A stretch of 6,445 nucleotides of DNA, taken from NCBI GenBank assembly GCA_002839245.1, contig PGXR01000164.1:2450-8894 (forward strand), written 5' to 3'. Source of the DNA: Spirochaetae bacterium HGW-Spirochaetae-7 (GTDB lineage Bacteria > Spirochaetota > Spirochaetia > Treponematales > UBA12059). Numbering within the stretch: the stretch's first letter is position 1; each line of letters opens with the position of its first letter. Shown piece after piece: positions 1-5,931 of the stretch. The notes under the pieces were generated by a model. The model did not search any database, was not told where the DNA came from, and saw only the letters and a list, made by a program, of their open reading frames with translations. The position numbers and the translations under genes were made by a program.

Positions 1-1
1 C

Positions 2-184
2 GGCCTGACCGAGACTGCCGACGCCGTCGTGCTCATCGTCTCCGAGGAGAGCGGGGCGATTTCGCTGGCCTACGACGCGCGTCTGTACTACAACCTGAGC
101 TTGACGGCGCTCCGCAGCCGGCTTGGCCAGCTGCTCGATTATTCGGGCAGGCTGTCCAGCGACGAAGGGGTCTTCGATGAGTAG
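2..184 (+). CDS. cdaA: Diadenylate cyclase CdaA (DisA_N domain), C-terminal fragment
   Basis: This is the last 60 codons of a gene that begins outside the window. CdaA condenses two ATP to cyclic di-AMP at the inner face of the membrane. The visible piece contains a segment reading ADAVVLIVSEESGAISLAYD, the conserved late part of the DAC/DisA_N domain (family pattern VSEE-(T/S)-G-x-I-S). A short charged tail follows, ending FDE before TAG at 182-184. The upstream catalytic DGA and RHR motifs and the N-terminal membrane helices are not in the window. The identification is strongly supported by the next gene, a YbbR-domain protein that overlaps it by 8 bases, as in cdaA-cdaR operons. DisA is less likely because DisA has a long helix-hairpin-helix C-terminus, whereas this protein ends soon after the cyclase domain. 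Confidence 0.88.
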   Translation, partial: GLTETADAVVLIVSEESGAISLAYDARLYYNLSLTALRSRLGQLLDYSGRLSSDEGVFDE

Positions 185-1145
185 GCCGCTGTCCGACCGC
201 TTGCTCGCCGACTGGCCGGCCAAGGTGCTTTCCTTGGCAGGCGCAGTGGCGCTTTTCTTTTTCTACCAGCTCAACAGGCTCGAGGAGCGCCCGCTGTCCG
301 TTCCACTCGTCGTCGTATCCAATGAAAACTTCGTGCCGGCCAGCCAGTATCCCCGGACGGTCAGGCTCGTGCTCCGGGGAGAATCCAACGCCATCTATGC
401 CGTACTCGAAGACGACCTGGAAGCGACCCTCGACCTCCGCGGCTATACGAGCGCGGGAGTCTGGCGCGTACCGGTGCGAGTCGAGAAGAAGGGCAGCGCG
501 CTCGGGATCGATCCGCTCGAGATAAGCGTCAATCCTTCCGACGTGGCGATATCGATAGAGCTGCGCGTCGTCAAGGAAATCCAGGTGGTGCCGAGCTTCC
601 GTGGCTACCTGGAGCCAGGCTACGAACTTGCCGGCTTCAAGCTCGTGCCGTCGAGGATCGAGGCCGCGGGGCCGGCGAGCATCATGGAGAAGCTGGAAGA
701 CGCGGCCACGGAACCCGTGGAGCTAACCGGCCGGTCCGACAACTTCTCGATACGTACCAAGATCGCCGCGCGCGACCCGCTCGTCAGATTCATGTCCTCC
801 GATATCATCGAATTCAGCGCGGAGGTCAAGAAGGCCCTCGTCTACCGCACCTACCAGGATCTCGAGGTAAGTTACGTCGGGCTTCGGGATGACCTTGTAG
901 CAAAGACTCCCGCGCCCGCGGGCTCGGCAAGGGTCGCAGCCTCGAGTAAGGAACTGGAGAATTTCGTGCCCTCGGCCGGCGTCCTCGAGGCGGACCTCTC
1001 GGCCATCACCGAGCCTGGCGTCTATGCGGTCGCCGTCGTGCCCCGCTTCCCCGCGGGCTTCGACGTGGAGACCTGGCTGCCCATGGTGGCGACCATTTCT
1101 GTGGAGCGGGTCGCGCCGGGATCCAGGACGCAGGTGCTGCCGTGA
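177..1145 (+). CDS. cdaR: YbbR-domain membrane protein, CdaR-type partner of the c-di-AMP cyclase
   Basis: A 322-residue protein with a short basic N-terminus, one membrane helix at about residues 16-32 (VLSLAGAVALFFFYQL) and a beta-rich remainder likely outside the cytoplasm. Three consecutive YbbR-like modules can be read at about 40-130, 131-218 and 219-315. Each begins with an L-x-V-P or V-x-P-type strand and contains a 'GY' turn and an I/V-rich end strand. In Firmicutes, CdaR binds CdaA and modulates c-di-AMP synthesis; that role is inferred here from the domain and the neighbour. The start is ATG 177, with AAGGGG at 165-170 and a 6-base gap. A longer reading from TTG 123 has no supporting ribosome site and would run deep into cdaA. 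The ATG lies inside the end of cdaA (ATGAGTAG, 8-base overlap), so translation is probably coupled. Its stop overlaps the acpS start by 4 bases. Confidence 0.88.
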   Translation: MSRPLSDRLLADWPAKVLSLAGAVALFFFYQLNRLEERPLSVPLVVVSNENFVPASQYPRTVRLVLRGESNAIYAVLEDDLEATLDLRGYTSAGVWRVPVRVEKKGSALGIDPLEISVNPSDVAISIELRVVKEIQVVPSFRGYLEPGYELAGFKLVPSRIEAAGPASIMEKLEDAATEPVELTGRSDNFSIRTKIAARDPLVRFMSSDIIEFSAEVKKALVYRTYQDLEVSYVGLRDDLVAKTPAPAGSARVAASSKELENFVPSAGVLEADLSAITEPGVYAVAVVPRFPAGFDVETWLPMVATISVERVAPGSRTQVLP

Positions 1146-1513
1146 TACTCGGAATAGGCGTGGACGTAGTACATGTGCGCCGCATCGCGCACTGGATCTC
1201 GGTGCCCGGCCTGCCCGAGCGCTTTTTCCATCAGGATGAACTAGCGGCGGCGATGTCGAGGGGCGAGGGAGCCGCGTTGTCGCTCGCTGCCCGGTTCGCC
1301 GCCAAGGAAGCCTTCGGCAAGGCGATAGGGACGGGGCTCCGTGGCCTAAGGCTCTCGGATATCCGCGTCATCAACAACCACAACGGCAGGCCGGACATGC
1401 GGCTCTACGGGACGGCGCTCGATAAATTCAGGTTGCTCGGCTGTTCGACCATCCACCTGTCACTCACGCACGAACGCGATAACGCCATAGCCATGGTCGT
1501 ACTGGAGGCATAA
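1142..1513 (+). CDS. acpS: Holo-[acyl-carrier-protein] synthase
   Basis: AcpS transfers 4'-phosphopantetheine from coenzyme A to a serine of apo-ACP, making the carrier competent for fatty acid and phospholipid synthesis in the cytoplasm. At 123 residues it has the usual family length. Visible signatures are the N-terminal GIGVDVV with the Mg-binding Asp at residue 8, ARFAAKEAFGKAIG with the Mg-binding Glu at 56, the NNHNGRPD turn, and the C-terminal HLSLTH strand. The start is GTG at 1142, overlapping the TGA of the upstream gene as GTGA. A weak AGG at 1132-1134 sits 7 bases upstream, so coupling to ybbR translation is likely. The gene ends in TAA two bases before the left inverted repeat of a 210-bp element. 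In Firmicutes cdaA-cdaR operons the third gene is usually glmM; acpS here is a different arrangement. Confidence 0.95.
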   Translation: MILGIGVDVVHVRRIAHWISVPGLPERFFHQDELAAAMSRGEGAALSLAARFAAKEAFGKAIGTGLRGLRLSDIRVINNHNGRPDMRLYGTALDKFRLLGCSTIHLSLTHERDNAIAMVVLEA

Positions 1514-1515
1514 GC

Positions 1516-1533
1516 GCCTGTCGGACTTAGGAT
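1516..1533 (+). repeat. Left terminal inverted repeat of the 210-bp element
   Basis: The 18 bases GCCTGTCGGACTTAGGAT match the reverse complement of 1708-1725 without mismatch. Homology stops on both sides: the next inner triplets are CGC on this arm and TTT on the other, read in the same orientation. Confidence 0.85.
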
Positions 1534-1624
1534 CGCAACAAATGTATTTTTGGGGGATCAATGAGAGAAATGCAGATCAAACCAGCGCTTTTTGACCGGA
1601 CTCGATGCTCTGCGGTGCAAAATC

Positions 1625-1641
1625 GGCTCGTCAATCGAGCC
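1625..1641 (+). other. Hairpin 1 in the core of the inverted-repeat element
   Basis: GGCTCG at 1625-1630 pairs perfectly with CGAGCC at 1636-1641 around the loop TCAAT. There is no following T-run, so it is not an intrinsic terminator. Its last two bases are shared with the next hairpin. Confidence 0.6.
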
Positions 1642-1656
1642 ATACAGGAAGTATGG
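1640..1656 (+). other. Hairpin 2 in the core of the inverted-repeat element
   Basis: CCATAC at 1640-1645 pairs perfectly with GTATGG at 1651-1656 around AGGAA. It abuts and overlaps hairpin 1 by two bases, so both full stems cannot form together. Such nested dyads are common in MITE cores and may simply help fold the element; a function as RNA is not shown. Confidence 0.6.
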
Positions 1657-1707
1657 CCCTCAATCCTCGCCAATTTTTCACTCGCAGATCACCTTCGCCC
1701 GATCAAA

Positions 1708-1725
1708 ATCCTAAGTCCGACAGGC
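1708..1725 (-). repeat. Right terminal inverted repeat of the 210-bp element
   Basis: The 18 bases are the exact reverse complement of 1516-1533. The arm ends 7 bases before the GTG start of the DUF2225 gene. Its CAGG at 1721-1724 is the only purine-rich tract near that start, so the element may supply what little ribosome-binding sequence exists. Confidence 0.85.
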
Positions 1726-1732
1726 TCCTGAC

Positions 1733-2614
1733 GTGCTTAAGATTCAGACCTTCAAGAAGACGGACAAGGAACGCAAGGTTACCTTCTACGCGAAGGAGCC
1801 GACCCGCTGTCCCGTATGCGACGCCAGCTTCCGTCGCGAGGAGCTGTTCTCCGGGCGCGTCAACGCCGACGAGATGACCGACGAGCTGCACCGCACCTAC
1901 AAGCCGCTTCTGGCTTTCGGCGAGGTCAACCCGCTCATCTACGAGATAGAAGTCTGTCCGTCGTGCTTCTACGCGGCGTTCAGGCAGGATTTCATGCCGG
2001 CGGGCATCAAGTTCGCTTCCGAGCTGGACAGCCGCATCGACGCGAGGATAGAGGCGGTCCAGAAGGTATTCTCGCCGCTCGACTATCAGTCGCCGCGCGG
2101 CTCGCTTGAAGGGGCCGCCAGCTACTATCTCGCGGTGCTGTGCTACGAGCTGTTCTCTAAGGAATTCGCTCCCACCATCAAGTGCGCCATATCCTCGGTA
2201 CGGGCCGCATGGATGTGCCACGACCTCCATGCCCGCGCGCCGAACGAGAACTGGGATTACGTCGCGGCGTTGCTCTACCGGAAGGCCCGCTTCTACTACC
2301 GCTACGCGATAGAACTCGAGCAGACCGGCAAGGAGCCTTACTCGACGCAGCGAAACCTCGGGCCCGATACCGACAAGAATTACGGGCACGAGGGCGTGCT
2401 CTACATGGCTGCCATGCTCGAACTCAAGTACGGTCCCTCAGACGATCCGGCAACGCGCCGCGAACGGCTCAAGATGGCCAAGATTTCGGTGGCCAGGATG
2501 TTCGGCTTCGGCAAGAAGAACAAGGCAAAACCGGGTCCGCTTCTCGACAAGGCGCGCGAGCTTTACGAAAGGCTCAAGTCCGAATTGCAGGAGGGTGACG
2601 ACGACGATGAATGA
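1733..2614 (+). CDS. DUF2225 family protein with four-cysteine metal-binding motif
   Basis: A 293-residue cytoplasmic protein with no signal peptide or membrane segment. An N-terminal CPVC at Cys26/Cys29 and a CPSC at Cys75/Cys78 form a likely zinc-ribbon knuckle pair, the hallmark I associate with DUF2225. The remainder looks helical, with aromatic-rich stretches such as RKARFYYRYAIELEQ that recall TPR-like helices, and it ends in a highly acidic EGDDDDE tail. The molecular role is unknown. The start is taken as GTG 1733, because an in-frame TAA at 1712-1714 inside the inverted repeat prevents a longer reading. Only a weak AGG at 1722-1724 stands 8 bases upstream, so initiation may be inefficient or altered by the upstream insertion. 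The 3' end overlaps truA by 8 bases, so the two are probably co-translated. Family assignment is from motif memory. Confidence 0.8.
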   Translation: MLKIQTFKKTDKERKVTFYAKEPTRCPVCDASFRREELFSGRVNADEMTDELHRTYKPLLAFGEVNPLIYEIEVCPSCFYAAFRQDFMPAGIKFASELDSRIDARIEAVQKVFSPLDYQSPRGSLEGAASYYLAVLCYELFSKEFAPTIKCAISSVRAAWMCHDLHARAPNENWDYVAALLYRKARFYYRYAIELEQTGKEPYSTQRNLGPDTDKNYGHEGVLYMAAMLELKYGPSDDPATRRERLKMAKISVARMFGFGKKNKAKPGPLLDKARELYERLKSELQEGDDDDE

Positions 2615-3419
2615 TCGCGTCGTCAAGCTGACCGTCGCCTACGACGGCACCGATTTCTGCGGCTGGCAGCGGCAGGCAGGCGTCAGGACAGTACAGGAGG
2701 AGATCGAGTCCGCGCTGGCGATAATGCACGGCCACCCGGTTCCGATAGTCGGGGCCGGGCGTACCGATTCAGGCGTCCACGCCGCGGGCCAGGTGGCGCA
2801 TTTCGTCACCGACATAGCACGCATACCCGCGGACCGCTTCGAGCCGGCGCTTAACCGCCTTATGCCGCGCGACGTTCGGATAGTCCGCGCGGCGGATGCC
2901 CATCCCGATTTCCACGCCCGCTTCGACGCGCGCCTGCGGCGGTACCGTTACCACATCAGGACCGGTCCGGCCCAGTTGCCTCATCAGGACCGCTACGCGT
3001 GGCGCATCTTCCACCGGCCGGACCTGGCGCGGCTCAACCGCCTGGCGGCCTGCCTGCGCGGGGAAATCGATTGCGGCGCTTTCGCGGCGGCGAAGGATCC
3101 CAGCCAGAACCGGTCGCGCTACCTCCACCATGCGGTCTTCAGCGCGGAAGGCGACGGACTGGTCTTCGACATAGCCGCGAACGCCTTCCTGTGGCGGATG
3201 GTCCGCTCGCTCGTCGGAACCCTCGTGGAGCTGGAAGCCTCCGGAGCTCCGGAGACGGCCATGCGCGGCATACTTGAATCGGGCGACAGGAACCGGGCGG
3301 GCACCACGGCTCCTGCCCGGGGGCTCTTCCTGTGGAATGTCGAATACTACGACCCGCCGACGAGGGCCGGACGCAGGCCCTGCGCATCCGCGGGCGAGGA
3401 TGCGCCTGACGATGAATAG
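2607..3419 (+). CDS. truA: tRNA pseudouridine(38-40) synthase TruA
   Basis: TruA isomerises uridines 38, 39 and 40 of the tRNA anticodon arm to pseudouridine. The 270-residue length is normal. Diagnostic segments in order are the N-terminal VAYDGTDFCGWQRQ (10-23), the catalytic GAGRTDSGVHA with Asp54, FHARFDARLRRYRYHI (102-117) with the conserved active-site Tyr near 113, and FLWRMVRSLVGTLVELEASG in the C-terminal half (194-213). The ATG at 2607 is chosen because it gives the family's N-terminus directly. The in-frame GTG at 2595 lies on the AGGAGG (2589-2594) that should serve as ribosome site, with a rather long 12-base gap to the ATG. The start is embedded in the end of the DUF2225 gene (ATGAATGA), implying coupled translation. 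The Arg/Pro-rich acidic tail after residue 250 is variable in the family. Confidence 0.96.
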   Translation: MNDRVVKLTVAYDGTDFCGWQRQAGVRTVQEEIESALAIMHGHPVPIVGAGRTDSGVHAAGQVAHFVTDIARIPADRFEPALNRLMPRDVRIVRAADAHPDFHARFDARLRRYRYHIRTGPAQLPHQDRYAWRIFHRPDLARLNRLAACLRGEIDCGAFAAAKDPSQNRSRYLHHAVFSAEGDGLVFDIAANAFLWRMVRSLVGTLVELEASGAPETAMRGILESGDRNRAGTTAPARGLFLWNVEYYDPPTRAGRRPCASAGEDAPDDE

Positions 3420-4116
3420 GCGAATTTCCGCGGTGCTTTTCGACATGGACGGCACGCTTGTCGACTCCGAGCCGGCGTACTGGGAGAGCGACCGGGAATT
3501 CCTCGGCCGCTACGGCATCGACTACGACGAGGAGCTCAACTCAACCTTCATAGGCCGCGGCTCGGTTGAGATGTTCAGATCGCTAGAATCGCTGTTTCCT
3601 GACAGCCCCGTCAACGCCATGAGCCTCGACGAGCGCGTCAGGCTCAAGGACGAGGCTTTTGCCCTCTACGCGCCTTCCCGGGTGCTGCCGTTCCCTGCCG
3701 TCGAGAGGCTGGCGCGCTCCCTTGTCGAGCGCGGCGTATTCATCGCCGTCGCCTCGGGCTCGTCCAGGTCGGTCATCGACCTGATGCTGGAAGCGACCGG
3801 CCTCGGCGGACTCTTCCCGCTACGGGTGTCTGCGTCAGAGGTGGCGCGCGGCAAGCCCGAGCCCGACGTGTTCCTGGAAACCGCCAGGCGAGCCGGAGTC
3901 GGCCCAGGGAACTGCCTCGTGCTCGAGGATTCGCGTTTCGGCGTGGCCGCAGCCAAGGCGGCCGGCATGGCTTGCATCGCCATGCCATGCCCCGGTTCCC
4001 CGGTCCACGCGGACTTCGCCGCCGCCGATTTCGTCGTCGAAGGTGGTGCGGCCTGCCTCGACCCTGACCTGGTCCTGTCGGCCTTCGACTGGGCCACGGA
4101 ATCCAGCCTGGCCTGA
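3412..4116 (+). CDS. HAD-superfamily phosphatase / phosphomutase-like hydrolase
   Basis: A 234-residue haloacid dehalogenase family hydrolase of the beta-phosphoglucomutase/phosphatase type. Motif I is FDMDGTLVDSE, with nucleophile Asp11 and acid/base Asp13. A helical cap (about 18-85) follows. Motif II is VASGSS with Ser115, motif III is the Lys of RGKPEPD at 148, and motif IV is LEDSRFG with Glu172/Asp173. These predict Mg-dependent cleavage of a phosphomonoester, or isomerisation of a sugar phosphate. The substrate cannot be read from sequence, and relatives include 2-deoxyglucose-6-phosphatase, phosphoglycolate phosphatase and beta-phosphoglucomutase. Start ATG 3412 is preferred because GAGGA at 3396-3400 lies 11 bases upstream and the ATG overlaps the truA stop as ATGAATAG. 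An in-frame ATG at 3400 adds four residues but sits on that purine tract. The gene ends 26 bases from the convergent channel gene. Confidence 0.9.
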   Translation: MNRRISAVLFDMDGTLVDSEPAYWESDREFLGRYGIDYDEELNSTFIGRGSVEMFRSLESLFPDSPVNAMSLDERVRLKDEAFALYAPSRVLPFPAVERLARSLVERGVFIAVASGSSRSVIDLMLEATGLGGLFPLRVSASEVARGKPEPDVFLETARRAGVGPGNCLVLEDSRFGVAAAKAAGMACIAMPCPGSPVHADFAAADFVVEGGAACLDPDLVLSAFDWATESSLA

Positions 4117-4142
4117 AGCGGCCCGGAAACCTGTCCCCGGTC

Positions 4143-5072
4143 TTACGACGGCAGCTTCTTGCGAAGGCGAGGCGATGGACCGCTCCCTGTTCCTGGCTTT
4201 ACCGCGTTCGGGTAGATGGTCATGGTCGGGTACGCGAATTCGATGCCCTCGGCATCGAGCCGTTTCTTGATCGCCACGTACATGTCGTTGTTTCCGTCAA
4301 ACCACTCGTTGGTAGCAAACCATACGCCGAAGAACAGCCCGATGCCGCTTTCCGAGAAACCCTTGACCATGAACACTGGCGGGGGATTCTTGAGCGCGTT
4401 CTGGCAGTTCGCGGCTACATCCATGAGCACGTCTACGGCGCGTTCTATGTCGGTATCGTAGGTGAACAATATGTCGATATTCAGGCGCCGGACCGGGAAG
4501 CGTGTGATATTGGACACGTTTGACTTGATGAGGGTCTCGTTGGGGATGCGTATGAGCTGATTGTCGAAGGTCCGGAGCTTCACCGACATGGCATCGATCG
4601 AAAAGACCAGGCCCGATGTATCGCCGACCTTTATGACGTCTCCCTGGGCGAACGTTTTTTCGGAAACGATGAAGAAGCCGCTTATGAAATTCGAGACCGA
4701 GGTCTGGGCGGCAAAACCTATGGCGATACCGGCTATCCCCGCGGCGCCGAGCAGCGCCGACAGGTTGACCTTGGCTGCGTCCAGGGTGTTTATCAGGATG
4801 AAGGCGAAGCCCAGGTACTGCGCCACCTTTACGACCAGCCCTCCGGTCCTGGCATCCATCCTCCTGCTGGTCATCTTCTTCAGGACTGTAATGACCAGAC
4901 CCACGAACAGCAGCCCCAGCACCAGCGCCAGCGCCACGCGGGCTATCTTGATGGCGGTGTCGATGGTGAACAGCTGCCCGAACAGGCTGTTGGACGGGAA
5001 AATCTCCCAGAAGCGGGAAGATGGCTCGGCGACCTGCGGGGCGGACTCGACGACGGTTGCGATTGGGTCCAT
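4143..5072 (-). CDS. mscS: MscS-family small-conductance mechanosensitive channel
   Basis: A 309-residue membrane protein similar in size to E. coli MscS. Predicted helices are TM1 about 43-64, TM2 about 79-97 and the pore helix TM3a about 104-122 (LLGAAGIAGIAIGFAAQ). The family's conserved SVSNFISG turn then leads into TM3b. The cytoplasmic beta and alpha/beta cage follows: GDVIKVGD, the LRTFDNQLIRIPNE strand pair, a VSNITRFPVRR segment and the C-terminal EFAYPTMTIYP. It should open under membrane tension and release solutes on hypo-osmotic shock. ATG 5072 is preferred over TTG 5078 because GAGG at 5084-5081 lies 8 bases from the ATG but only 2 from the TTG. It starts 2 bases after the stop of the upstream DUF432-like gene, so they form one operon. 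The N-terminal ~40 residues are family-variable. Confidence 0.93.
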   Translation of the reverse strand: MDPIATVVESAPQVAEPSSRFWEIFPSNSLFGQLFTIDTAIKIARVALALVLGLLFVGLVITVLKKMTSRRMDARTGGLVVKVAQYLGFAFILINTLDAAKVNLSALLGAAGIAGIAIGFAAQTSVSNFISGFFIVSEKTFAQGDVIKVGDTSGLVFSIDAMSVKLRTFDNQLIRIPNETLIKSNVSNITRFPVRRLNIDILFTYDTDIERAVDVLMDVAANCQNALKNPPPVFMVKGFSESGIGLFFGVWFATNEWFDGNNDMYVAIKKRLDAEGIEFAYPTMTIYPNAVKPGTGSGPSPRLRKKLPS

Positions 5073-5074
5073 GT

Positions 5075-5872
5075 TCAAATCCTCGTCATTGTCTTGAAAA
5101 GCTCGAAGGAACGCACGATGAAACGTTCCTCGCCGGATACCAGCGGCCTGGCTATGGTCGTGGCTCCCGGGGGAAGGGGAGCCTGGCCGTCCAGGCTCAT
5201 CCGTACTCCCGACGAACTGAAGATGAACAGGAGCCGCTCGCTCTGCATGATCGATTCGACTCCGAATATCGAAAGCTGTTCGCCGTAGATGCAGAGGTCG
5301 CTGACCAGTACCGGATCGGAGGACGTGTTCCTGAGCCTGACTGGATGCGCCACGTATCCTGGGTGCGCGTTGAAGCTCGAGACGATCGGTTCCCTCGAAG
5401 CCAGGAATTCGGCCTCGTCGTAACGGCAGACGACGCCCGCGTCAGGAGTGCCGTAGAGGGTCTTGAACGGCCGCTGCAGGGGGAACGACGCCACCTCCGC
5501 CTCGTTGGCCGTGATGCGCACCTGTATCCTCGAAAAGATCCAGCCTTCGAGGGTCGTGCCCGGCGGCAGGAAGAACGATTCCCTCAGGTGCACGCAGACA
5601 GGCAATGGCGGGTAGGCTGGCGAGAGCTTGTAGCCGTCGTCCGTGCCAATGTAGAATCTTGTCCACGCGGAGTCGGTCAGCGGAGGAAGCGAAATTCCGG
5701 GTTTTTTGCCGGTTGTCCTGGTCCCCGCGGCAGTACTGGGATAGATGGGCATAGCGGCCAGGATGTCGCCTTCGCCGGCTGTATCGACCGCCACGCATAT
5801 CTTGCTGGTCCCGAGCTCGTGCAGCCTTGTCCCCTCGTTTTTCGGTAGCGTCCAGTGTTTCCATATGGTCAT
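5075..5872 (-). CDS. DUF432-like soluble protein, co-transcribed with mscS
   Basis: A 265-residue protein with no signal peptide and no hydrophobic segment long enough to cross a membrane. It looks beta-rich, with many alternating strands. Landmarks are a central FFLPPGTTLEGWIF (100-113), the motif LYGTPDAGVVCRY (139-151) and a C-terminal LFIFSSSG (215-222). Overall pattern and gene context resemble DUF432, a family of unknown function that I recall being encoded beside MscS-type channels; that assignment is from memory and moderate. ATG 5872 has GGAG at 5885-5882 with an 8-base gap, a good ribosome site. Its TGA (5077-5075) lies 2 bases before the channel ATG. The tight spacing suggests the protein acts with the channel, perhaps binding its cytoplasmic cage, but this is inference. 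No catalytic motif is recognisable. Confidence 0.72.
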   Translation of the reverse strand: MTIWKHWTLPKNEGTRLHELGTSKICVAVDTAGEGDILAAMPIYPSTAAGTRTTGKKPGISLPPLTDSAWTRFYIGTDDGYKLSPAYPPLPVCVHLRESFFLPPGTTLEGWIFSRIQVRITANEAEVASFPLQRPFKTLYGTPDAGVVCRYDEAEFLASREPIVSSFNAHPGYVAHPVRLRNTSSDPVLVSDLCIYGEQLSIFGVESIMQSERLLFIFSSSGVRMSLDGQAPLPPGATTIARPLVSGEERFIVRSFELFKTMTRI

Positions 5873-5895
5873 TGCATCTTCTCCGACGTCGTTTG

Positions 5896-5924
5896 TTGTG
5901 CTAAGTCATCGTTGGCTCTATACT
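5896..5924 (+). promoter_or_regulatory. Candidate promoter for the rluD-like gene
   Basis: TTGTGC (5896-5901) is followed after 17 bases by TATACT (5919-5924, 5 of 6 matches to TATAAT). Start would be near 5931, about 50 bases before ATG 5983. The -35 is weak, and the site is crossed by transcription from the opposite promoter. Confidence 0.38.
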
Positions 5925-5931
5925 GGTGCCC

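Larger units (their letters stand above)
1516..1725. mobile_element. MITE-like non-autonomous element with perfect 18-bp terminal inverted repeats
   Basis: The segment is bounded by GCCTGTCGGACTTAGGAT at 1516-1533 and its exact reverse complement at 1708-1725, giving a total length of 210 bp. Hand counting gives 105 G+C of 210 bases, clearly lower than the surrounding genes. No plausible protein fits inside. Two adjacent hairpins sit in the core (1625-1641 and 1640-1656). It fills the acpS-DUF2225 gap, leaving 2 bases after the acpS TAA and 7 bases before the next start codon. Length, perfect ends, lack of coding capacity and base composition together suggest a miniature inverted-repeat transposable element mobilised by a transposase encoded elsewhere. 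No convincing flanking target duplication is visible, and I cannot name the parent IS family. An alternative is a structured regulatory RNA closed by a long terminal stem. Confidence 0.68.

Noticed and set aside
1592..1623. Possible promoter inside the element (TTGACC then CAAAAT)
   Set aside because: The -35 is good (5 of 6) but the nearest AT-rich -10 is weak and spaced 20 bases away; too poor to annotate.
1511..1739. Target-site duplication flanking the inverted repeats
   Set aside because: TAAGC (1511-1515) and GCTTA (1735-1739) are inverted, not direct, and the right copy is not adjacent to the arm. No direct repeat of useful length abuts both ends.
1605..1877. 90-codon plus-strand open frame across the inverted-repeat element and the start of the DUF2225 gene
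   Set aside because: It runs out of the element into the DUF2225 gene in another frame, has an Arg/Ser/Pro-rich low-quality translation and no ribosome site.
1703..2389. 228-codon minus-strand open frame antisense to the DUF2225 gene
   Set aside because: Long antisense frames are common in GC-rich genes. The opposite frame has the CPVC/CPSC motifs and operon context.
2769..3455. 228-codon minus-strand open frame antisense to truA
   Set aside because: truA is unambiguous on the plus strand; the antisense product is Arg/Val-rich without recognisable domains.
4117..4142. Possible bidirectional terminator between the convergent HAD and mscS genes
   Set aside because: Only a 4-base CCGG...CCGG dyad and no T-run are present in the 26-base gap; not a credible intrinsic terminator.
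4561..5097. 178-codon plus-strand open frame antisense to mscS
   Set aside because: It mirrors the channel gene, and its Ser/Thr/Pro-rich translation shows no family features.
5021..5848. 275-codon plus-strand open frame antisense to the DUF432-like gene
   Set aside because: The minus-strand gene has a good ribosome site, promoter and operon spacing; the plus frame has none of these and reads like GC-driven noise.
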